From UBA4655 sp044337015 (GTDB lineage Bacteria > Planctomycetota > Planctomycetia > Pirellulales > UBA1268): a DNA stretch of 6,138 nt. Shown here one piece after another: positions 1 to 5,390 of this stretch; position 1 is the first letter of the stretch, and each line of letters opens with the position of its first letter. The stretch covers positions 1-6,138 of the forward strand of contig JBIIOJ010000192.1 in the NCBI GenBank assembly GCA_044337015.1, given 5' to 3'. The notes beneath the pieces were generated by a model. It was not told the DNA's origin. It saw only the letters and a list, made by a program, of their open reading frames with translations, and did no database searches. Position numbers and translations under genes: made by a program.

Positions 1-90
1 TGAACAACCTGCGGCTACACCGGAAATGAGCGTCCGGCGATGGGCGGGGCCGCTCGATATCACGGGCAGCCCCGAACCCCGCACGCTTGA
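1..90. other. Region downstream of the DUF4340 gene, no gene supported
   Basis: These 90 bases follow the last stop codon of the cluster. They contain two weak inverted repeats: CGGGGC with GCCCCG (45-50 with 69-74, 18-nt loop) and CCGGA with TCCGG (20-24 with 33-37, 8-nt loop). Neither is followed by a T-run in the transcript direction, so I do not call a terminator. A plus-strand frame from 26 to 214 runs into the DUF4340 gene and has no protein-like features. Confidence 0.5.
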
Positions 91-1734
91 TCAGGGCTTC
101 GCACCGTTGGACTTGGCCGCCTCGCCCTTCGCCTCGTCGGTCTTTTCCTTCGCCTTCACGACGTCGGCGCGGCCGAGGTGGATCTTCGCGTATTCCTTGT
201 CCGACACGATGTAGTACCAGTCGGCGAAGCGGTTGTTGAGCGTGCGGACGTTCTTCTGCGCGGCCTTCACCTTCTCGTCGTATTCGTCCTGCTTGAGGCG
301 GTTCTCCCGCTCGACCCGCCGGCGCTCCTCGATCGCGGCCTGCATCTTCGCCTCGGCCTCGTCGGCCGCCTTGAGGGCGTCGGCGGCAGAGGGCTCTTTC
401 TTCTCCGACGCGGCAGCCTTTTCATCCGGAGCGTCCGGAACTTCCTCGAGCTTCGGCTTCTCGAGGAGCGACTCGTTCAACCGGGCCATGACGAGCACGT
501 AGCGGCCAGAGGTCTCGCCGCCGTCATCCTTGGAATCGGCGTCCTTGGAGTCGGCGCCCGCCTTCTTCTCGCCGTCCTTCGTCCCGTCGGTCGCGACCGA
601 CGTCGTCGCCCCGAACCGCAGGACGTATTCGACGCCGTTCTTCATGCCGATGATCGTCTCGCCGTCCGTGGAAAGGATTTCGCCGTTCATCAGAGGGAGA
701 AACCCACGCTGCTGGAGCGACGCGACGGCCGCACGATCGCCCGTAAAGCTCTCCTCCGCCTTGAGGTCGGCGGAGAGGCCGGCGGGCTTGCGGGCGACAT
801 CGATGATCTTGAGGTCGCCGAGCGCGTTTTTCAGGTCGTTGAGCTTCGTCGAGGCGAGTTCCTCGGTCTCGCCGAGCTTCTCTTCCTTGGGCTTTGCCGC
901 AGCGTTGCTCGGGTCGAACGCCTCGAGCTTCACGAGCGACCACTTCGCGTCTTTGTCGTCGTAGGCGAGGTCGATCCGGTTCTTTCGCTGCTGCTCGACG
1001 CGAAGCTTGCCGCCCGCCTCGACCGCCGCGAGCGTGTAGTCGTCAAGGACGACACTTCGAACGTCCCACGGCGAGAGCTTGAGCAAGTCCTTCTCGATCC
1101 ACTGGCCGAAGTCTGTGGGAAACTTCGAGAGGTCGAGTTCGACGAGATAGACCGGGTCCTGCCCGGCCTTGCGGACGTACCGCTGCGGCCTGCCGCCGAC
1201 GGCGGCCGCGCCGGTCCGCTTCACCTCCTTGCCAACGACGAGCCTGGCGAGCTTGCCGCCCGAGGCGTCACTGATCTCGACGAGTTCGCCGACGCCCGTC
1301 ATGCCGGGCTTGAGCTTCTCGGGATCGGGCTCGATGACGCCGAAGTTCTCGTGGTCGCCCGGCGACTGCGAGGCGACGTCGAGCGACTTCAAGTCAACGA
1401 GTTCCGTCGCCGCCGCCGCGAGCTGATCCTTGGCGTCGGCCGGGTAGTTTTCGTGCGAGGGGAGCACCCACACGCCTGCCGCCGACTGCACGACCTTGAA
1501 TTCCCGCAGCGTCGCCAGCTCGTCGTCGTAGCGGACGATCCTGAGGCCCGCAGCCTTCGAGGCGTCGGAGAGCTCGGGGAAGAGGATCCGCTCGGACTCG
1601 GGCTGCACCTTCGCCGCATTGAACCGCGGCTGCACCGCCGCGCCCAAAAGCAGGAGGCCCACTCCCGCGAGCAGGTACGTCGCTGTCGTTCGCATCACCG
1701 GCGAGAGCCCGTTTTGAGATCCGTGCGATTCCAT
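91..1734 (-). CDS. DUF4340-type membrane-anchored protein, ABC transporter partner
   Basis: This 547-residue protein has a short N-terminal tail, one hydrophobic segment (about 17-35) that acts as a signal anchor or signal peptide, and then a soluble part predicted on the outer face of the membrane. There is no lipobox and no cysteine anywhere. Residues about 45-425 resemble DUF4340 proteins, which commonly sit beside GldG-type transporter genes; features include YLVELDLSKFP (196-206), a tryptophan-containing WIEKDLLKLSPWDV stretch (212-225) and FLPLMNGEILSTDGE (345-359). An acidic/lysine-rich linker (383-407) carries a duplicated ADSKD. A charged predicted coiled coil (about 450-500) follows, then RFADWYYIVSDKEYAKIHL (502-520) and a Lys/Ala/Glu-rich tail. 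It is the last gene of the visible cluster and is probably coupled to the fusion gene through the 15-nt junction. The DUF4340 call rests on remembered family style and context rather than a catalytic motif. No enzymatic activity is suggested; a structural or substrate-handling role is inference. Confidence 0.75.
   Translation of the reverse strand: MESHGSQNGLSPVMRTTATYLLAGVGLLLLGAAVQPRFNAAKVQPESERILFPELSDASKAAGLRIVRYDDELATLREFKVVQSAAGVWVLPSHENYPADAKDQLAAAATELVDLKSLDVASQSPGDHENFGVIEPDPEKLKPGMTGVGELVEISDASGGKLARLVVGKEVKRTGAAAVGGRPQRYVRKAGQDPVYLVELDLSKFPTDFGQWIEKDLLKLSPWDVRSVVLDDYTLAAVEAGGKLRVEQQRKNRIDLAYDDKDAKWSLVKLEAFDPSNAAAKPKEEKLGETEELASTKLNDLKNALGDLKIIDVARKPAGLSADLKAEESFTGDRAAVASLQQRGFLPLMNGEILSTDGETIIGMKNGVEYVLRFGATTSVATDGTKDGEKKAGADSKDADSKDDGGETSGRYVLVMARLNESLLEKPKLEEVPDAPDEKAAASEKKEPSAADALKAADEAEAKMQAAIEERRRVERENRLKQDEYDEKVKAAQKNVRTLNNRFADWYYIVSDKEYAKIHLGRADVVKAKEKTDEAKGEAAKSNGAKP
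527..556 (-). repeat. 15-bp tandem duplication inside the DUF4340 gene
   Basis: Two adjacent 15-bp units (527-541 and 542-556) differ at one base. Each encodes Ala-Asp-Ser-Lys-Asp, so the protein reads ADSKDADSKD in its charged linker. The unit is in frame, and copy-number change would only lengthen or shorten a disordered spacer. Confidence 0.8.
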
Positions 1735-1752
1735 CGAAGAACCCCTCCTTTA
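1735..1752 (-). promoter_or_regulatory. Stop codon / Shine-Dalgarno junction coupling the fusion and DUF4340 genes
   Basis: On the minus strand the TAA stop of the fusion gene (1752-1750) is followed at once by AGGAGGGG (1749-1742), with the next ATG 7 nt later at 1734. The near-perfect Shine-Dalgarno sequence fixes the DUF4340 start and rules out the weaker in-frame ATG at codon 14. Ribosomes that finish the fusion protein would end on this site, which suggests coupled translation of the two products. Confidence 0.85.
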
Positions 1753-4497
1753 CCGCAGACGTGACCGCGCCACGCCGACCCGCTCGGCCGCGCGACGCTT
1801 GAAATAGACGAAGAATGCGACGACCAGGGGCGGGATCGGCGGCAGGATCACGGCCAGCCACTTCTGGCGGTCCTGCTCCCTGCGAATCTTCTCGGCCAAC
1901 TGCCGCTCCACTGCGGAAACCTCCACGTCGCGGGTCCGCTTGAGCTGTTCGATCTTCGTGTCGAGCCGCCGCTGCGCGAGCCTCTGTCGGCTGGCGAGCT
2001 GCTGAAGGGCCTGCATCGCCGCCTGGGGATCCGCGTCCTCCCGCGACTCGAGGTCCTTGATCTTCTTCTCGAACTCCGCGATCTCCTTTTGCATGCGGTC
2101 GTTCTCGTCCCGCTCGGCATCGTCGAAGTCATCGTTGAACTTCTGCCGCTCTTTATCGGCCTGCTCGCGGGCCTCGGCGACCGTCGACTCGATCCGTTCG
2201 AGCGTGCGGTGCTTGGGCTTCCGCTTGCGGATGTCGAGGAAGCGGTCGTCGCCGGCGAGTTCGTCGAGCACGTTGAGCACGAACGAGACGTTGTCGAAGT
2301 CGAGTGAAAAGACCTCGTCGGGCCGGTTGCGGAGGCCGAAGATCCGGCCATCCATGAGGTCGATGTCGGCGACCACGACGGCCCGGATCGGCCGCGGCTC
2401 GGGCTGCTTGGCCCCTTCTTCCTTCCCGCCGTCCTGCCTCTCGGCTTTTCGCTCGACCGCCGCCGCGAGCACCATCGAGGTGCGGGACGGCTTCTCGAAG
2501 GCCCGCAGCTGACGCATGTCGCCGCGGTTGCCCATCACCTGCTCGACCTCGATCGTCCCGCTGCGAAGCCCCGTGCGGACGAGCGGAGTCCACTGCACGT
2601 CGGCTCCCTCCGCCTTGTCGAGGCCGCCCGGGAACGGGAAGAGCACCTCCTGGAGGCCCGCCGTGATCGGCTGCCGATCATTGAATGCGGTCTCGCCACC
2701 GTTGTCGAGGCTCGAGTCGATGAAGACGAACTGGTTCGGCAGATCGAGCTTCGGGTGGGGGTTGTAGTCCTGCCAGACGATGAGTGGCGAGCCACCCATC
2801 TGCCCCATGAGCGGCCGGCCCTCGCGGGCGATCATCTTCACGCCGAGCGCCTGCCAGAGCAGCTCGAGATCCCCCTTCGGCTGCCCCTGCGGCTGGAACA
2901 TCGCCATCGGCCCGCCCGGCCCGCGTCGCGGCTGCCCCGTGCCCGGCACTCCGGTCATGAGCACCGGCAGCGGGTCCTCGAAGATCGCGACCGGCTGCCC
3001 GGCCCGGACGGCCGCCACGAAATTCCCCATCTGCTCCGGTCCGAGCGACGAGGGCTGCACGGCGAGGAGCACGTCGTAGGTCTCCGTGATCGGCGCCGAC
3101 GCGTCCACCTGCACGACGTCGTACTGTTTCTCGAGCTCCTCGAGCACCGGTTGCCGCGGCCGCTGCCCGCCGCTCATCATGTCGAAGCCGCCGAAGAGGT
3201 CGGCGTCGGTCGTGAGCACTCCGAGCCGCTTCCGCTTCGGCTCCGCAGCCGTGCAGATCGAGCGAATGAGCTCGTACTCCACCGGCGTGCCGCGGTCGAA
3301 GAAGGGAACGACCACCTTCTCCAGGCCGCTTTGGAACGCGCAGCCCAGGAAGATCTCCTCCTCCCGGTAGGTGCCCCGCACCCGCGAGAGCACACTCACT
3401 GGCTCGATCCCGAACTGCCGGCTCGCGAGCGCCGCCGCCTCGGTCTTGGGCTCCGTGGAGATGATATCGACCTTCACTCTCCCGCCGCCGAGCCGTTCGA
3501 ACTGCCGCAGCATGTTGAGGAGCGTCAGCCTCGTCTGCGTGTAGTCCTCCGGCACCTGCGGGCTGACGTAGGCCGTGACCTCGACTGACCGCTTCGGGTC
3601 GAGCGACTTGAGCAATGAGCGGGTGTCGGGGGAAAGCGAGCTGATCCTCTCCTGCGACAGGTCCGCACGCAGGTCGAAGGCCCGCACGAAGAGCACGGCA
3701 CCCACGGCTGCGGCCACGAGCCCGAGCGTCCTCGCGACGTAGTGGAGCCCCATGCCGGACTCGTCCCGCCGGCCGCTCCAGTGCCGCCGCCCGATGAGCA
3801 CCATCGCGACGTAGAGGGAGACCGCCACGATCCCCAGGAAATACGCGATCGACGAGAGGCTCACGACCCCGCGGCCGAAGTCGGTGAAGTGCTCGGCCAC
3901 GCTCCACGCCCGCATACGCTCCGCGGCCCGCGGCCCCATCACGAGGCCCGACCGGTCCGCGAGGGCCAGCGGGGCGTTGAAGAGCATGCCGAGGATGAAG
4001 CCGACCGTGAGGTTGCTCGTGAGAAAGCTCGCCACCATCCCGATCGCGAGCATCGCGAGGCCGGTGAACCAGTAGCCGAGGTAGTTCGTGAAGAAGAGGC
4101 CGGCGTCGGGCGTGCCCCACCGCAGCAGAATGATCACGTTGCAGACCATCGAGAAGAGGAGCGCTACCGTGAAGATCCCCACGCTCGCCAGGTACTTCCC
4201 GAAGACCACCTCCCAGTCGCTCGCCGGCAGCGTGAGCAGCAGCTCGTCCGTCCCCTGACGCCGCTCATCCGCCCAGACGCTCATCGTGATCGCCGGAATG
4301 AAGACGAGCAGGATCGACGGCAGGTAGCGGTTGAGCTGGTCGAGGTTGGCGAGGTTCGAGTTGAAGAACTCCGGCGGCCAGAAGGCGGCCAGCGACCCGA
4401 GCAGCACGAACACGCAGATGAAGACGTATCCGGTCGGGTTCGAGAAGTACGCGACGAAGTTCCGCTTGAAAACGGCGTCGAGGACGTGCCACTTCAT
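1750..4497 (-). CDS. ABC permease fused to GldG-like auxiliary domain (GldF-GldG fusion)
   Basis: This 915-residue membrane protein joins two units that are separate proteins, GldF and GldG, in gliding Bacteroidota. Residues 1-240 are an ABC-2-type permease with about six helices (near 22-41, 59-76, 103-125, 140-160, 164-183, 213-237) and the hallmark ADERRQGTDELLLTLPAS (76-93). The basic loop GRRHWSGRR suggests a cytoplasmic turn. Helix 7 (about 253-273) leads into RADLSQERISSLSPDTRSLL (277-296), typical of the GldG N-terminus, then an ABC_transp_aux-type domain to about 755. That domain contains a Gly/Pro/Gln-rich loop (519-541) and a charged insert (683-702). A highly charged predicted coiled coil follows (about 766-878), then helix 8 (879-898) and a basic tail. 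By the positive-inside rule, everything between helices 7 and 8 lies outside the cytoplasm. The upstream ATPase is the obvious motor, and the DUF4340 gene follows after 15 nt. The substrate is unknown. No frameshift is seen across the junction. Confidence 0.9.
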   Translation of the reverse strand: MKWHVLDAVFKRNFVAYFSNPTGYVFICVFVLLGSLAAFWPPEFFNSNLANLDQLNRYLPSILLVFIPAITMSVWADERRQGTDELLLTLPASDWEVVFGKYLASVGIFTVALLFSMVCNVIILLRWGTPDAGLFFTNYLGYWFTGLAMLAIGMVASFLTSNLTVGFILGMLFNAPLALADRSGLVMGPRAAERMRAWSVAEHFTDFGRGVVSLSSIAYFLGIVAVSLYVAMVLIGRRHWSGRRDESGMGLHYVARTLGLVAAAVGAVLFVRAFDLRADLSQERISSLSPDTRSLLKSLDPKRSVEVTAYVSPQVPEDYTQTRLTLLNMLRQFERLGGGRVKVDIISTEPKTEAAALASRQFGIEPVSVLSRVRGTYREEEIFLGCAFQSGLEKVVVPFFDRGTPVEYELIRSICTAAEPKRKRLGVLTTDADLFGGFDMMSGGQRPRQPVLEELEKQYDVVQVDASAPITETYDVLLAVQPSSLGPEQMGNFVAAVRAGQPVAIFEDPLPVLMTGVPGTGQPRRGPGGPMAMFQPQGQPKGDLELLWQALGVKMIAREGRPLMGQMGGSPLIVWQDYNPHPKLDLPNQFVFIDSSLDNGGETAFNDRQPITAGLQEVLFPFPGGLDKAEGADVQWTPLVRTGLRSGTIEVEQVMGNRGDMRQLRAFEKPSRTSMVLAAAVERKAERQDGGKEEGAKQPEPRPIRAVVVADIDLMDGRIFGLRNRPDEVFSLDFDNVSFVLNVLDELAGDDRFLDIRKRKPKHRTLERIESTVAEAREQADKERQKFNDDFDDAERDENDRMQKEIAEFEKKIKDLESREDADPQAAMQALQQLASRQRLAQRRLDTKIEQLKRTRDVEVSAVERQLAEKIRREQDRQKWLAVILPPIPPLVVAFFVYFKRRAAERVGVARSRLR

Positions 4498-4507
4498 GAT
4501 GCGAATG

Positions 4508-4513
4508 CCTCTC
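4508..4513 (-). promoter_or_regulatory. Ribosome binding site of the permease/GldG fusion gene
   Basis: GAGAGG lies 10 nt upstream of the ATG at 4497. It is a moderate match with slightly long spacing, and weaker than the site ahead of the DUF4340 gene. The chosen start gives the N-terminus expected for a GldF-type permease: a short basic amphipathic stretch (MKWHVLDAVFKRNF) before the first membrane helix. Confidence 0.5.
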
Positions 4514-4526
4514 TCAATCGGTTCCA

Positions 4527-4545
4527 GGGTGTCGGTCGGGTGTCG
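4527..4545. repeat. 8-bp direct repeat with 11-bp period
   Basis: GGGTGTCG occurs at 4527-4534 and again at 4538-4545 on the plus strand, separated by GTC. The 11-bp period places both copies on about the same face of the helix, as paired protein-binding sites often are. The repeat lies between the hairpin and the permease ribosome binding site. It is short and may be coincidental. Confidence 0.35.
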
Positions 4546-4546
4546 C

Positions 4547-4585
4547 GCGGCCCTCCGTGCGGGCCGCCGCGACTTTTCTGGCGGC
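4547..4585 (-). repeat. Two overlapping GC-rich inverted repeats in the ATPase-permease spacer
   Basis: In the 93-nt spacer the minus-strand transcript can form two hairpins. The first pairs GCCGCC with GGCGGC (4580-4585 with 4563-4568, 11-nt loop). The second pairs GCGGCCC with GGGCCGC (4561-4567 with 4547-4553, 7-nt loop, 7 perfect GC pairs). They share bases 4563-4567, so only one can form at a time. No U-run follows either stem, so a classical intrinsic terminator is unlikely. They could affect transcript processing or separate ATPase expression from that of the large permease. In DNA this GC-rich, stems of this size can also arise by chance. Confidence 0.45.
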
Positions 4586-4590
4586 AGCGG

Positions 4591-5340
4591 TCATGCCCCC
4601 GCCCGCGTGAGGTCGTGGAATCGCTCGTCGAGCGGCCGGCCGTCGCGGCGGAGCTCCGCGGGCGTGCCGTCGAACTTGATCCTGCCCTCGGAGATGAGGA
4701 TCACGCGGTCGGCGAGGGCCTCCACCTCCTGCAGGATGTGCGTCGAGAGGAGAATCGTCTTGCTCTCGCCGAGCCTTCGGATCGTCTCGCGGACCTCGCG
4801 GATCTGGTTCGGGTCGAGGCCGCTCGTCGGCTCGTCGAGGATCAGCACGTCGGGTTCGTGGAGGAGCACCTGCGCCATTCCCACCCGCTGGCGATAGCCC
4901 TTCGAGAGCTTGCCGATCGCCTTGCCGATCACGCTGCCGAGCTCGCACTGCTTCACGACCGCCTCGATCCGGGCCTCCTTCTTCTCCTTCGACAGGCCGC
5001 GGGCGTCGGCGAAGAATTCGAGCAGGCTGCGGGGAGTCATGTCGGGATAGAGCGGGCCGTTTTCCGGCAGGTAGCCCAGTCGTTCCGCCCCCTTCAACCG
5101 GTCCGTCGCCATGTCGAACCCGGCGATTTTGGCCCGGCCGGCCGACGGGGCGAGATACCCGGTCAGGATCTTCATGGTCGTGCTCTTGCCGGCCCCGTTG
5201 GGGCCGAGGAACGCCACGACCTCGCCCCGCGGCACGCGGAACGAGACGTCCTCGATCGCGATGAACGGCCCGTAGTACTTCGTGAGCCCGTCCGCCTCGA
5301 TCATCGCGGCATCGCCGCCACCGCCATTCACGTCAGCCAT
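4591..5340 (-). CDS. ABC transporter ATP-binding protein, GldA-like
   Basis: This 249-residue protein is a single ABC-type nucleotide-binding domain. It should sit at the inner face of the membrane and drive the permease encoded next to it. The motifs are complete: Walker A GPNGAGKST (46-54), ABC signature LSKGYRQRV (145-153), Walker B VLILDEP (165-171) with catalytic Glu170, D-loop SGLD (173-176) and H-loop His201. The Q-loop position reads LPENGPLY (91-98), with Glu where most ABC proteins have Gln. This LPE-x-x-PLY form is what I recall for GldA and its relatives, so it points to the family rather than to a defect. Length is normal for a stand-alone subunit. The gene starts 50 nt after nadB and ends 93 nt before the permease/GldG gene. 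I give no symbol because a gliding role is not supported; a NosF- or drug-exporter-type ATPase is the main alternative. Confidence 0.93.
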   Translation of the reverse strand: MADVNGGGGDAAMIEADGLTKYYGPFIAIEDVSFRVPRGEVVAFLGPNGAGKSTTMKILTGYLAPSAGRAKIAGFDMATDRLKGAERLGYLPENGPLYPDMTPRSLLEFFADARGLSKEKKEARIEAVVKQCELGSVIGKAIGKLSKGYRQRVGMAQVLLHEPDVLILDEPTSGLDPNQIREVRETIRRLGESKTILLSTHILQEVEALADRVILISEGRIKFDGTPAELRRDGRPLDERFHDLTRAGA

Positions 5341-5347
5341 GTCCGTG

Positions 5348-5351
5348 CTCC
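5348..5351 (-). promoter_or_regulatory. Ribosome binding site of the ATPase gene
   Basis: GGAG lies 7 nt upstream of the ATG at 5340. It supports that start over the second in-frame ATG at codon 13 (5304), which has only a GC-rich coding stretch before it and no clear Shine-Dalgarno sequence. Using the first start gives the protein a short, Gly-rich N-terminal extension ahead of the ABC fold. Confidence 0.6.
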
Positions 5352-5362
5352 GAAAACCCTGC

Positions 5363-5368
5363 GTTATA
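5363..5368 (-). promoter_or_regulatory. Possible -10 element ahead of the ABC transporter genes
   Basis: The 50-nt spacer between nadB and the ATPase is clearly more AT-rich than its surroundings. On the minus strand it contains TATAAC, which matches five of six positions of the sigma-70 -10 consensus. A start point about 7 nt downstream would leave a leader of roughly 16 nt that still includes the GGAG ribosome binding site. No good -35 box lies 16-18 nt upstream; a TTGACG occurs but abuts the -10 and is not usefully spaced. The element could allow the transporter genes to be expressed apart from nadB, or it may be chance. Confidence 0.3.
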
Positions 5369-5390
5369 CGTCAAAAACGATAGGCGCACC

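Noticed and set aside
45..74. Inverted repeat CGGGGC/GCCCCG downstream of the DUF4340 gene as a terminator
   Set aside because: The stem is only 6 bp with an 18-nt loop, and no T-run follows it in the direction of transcription.
178..1764. Plus-strand open frame (528 codons) antisense to the DUF4340 gene
   Set aside because: It mirrors the DUF4340 gene almost exactly and has Arg/Leu/Val/Glu-rich low-complexity composition. The minus-strand reading has a signal anchor, a strong ribosome binding site and coherent domains.
2755..3588. Plus-strand open frame (277 codons) antisense to the GldG-like domain
   Set aside because: It lies wholly inside the fusion gene and shows Arg/His/Leu/Pro-rich shadow composition with no recognisable motif.
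2678..4120. Minus-strand open frame (480 codons) overlapping the fusion gene in another frame
   Set aside because: It is an out-of-frame reading of the fusion gene, rich in Arg, Ala and Gly, with none of the membrane helices seen in the true frame.
5363..5383. AT-rich spacer after nadB as an intrinsic terminator
   Set aside because: The TTTTT run on the minus strand is not preceded by a stable GC-rich hairpin; the only pairing around it is about 3 bp.
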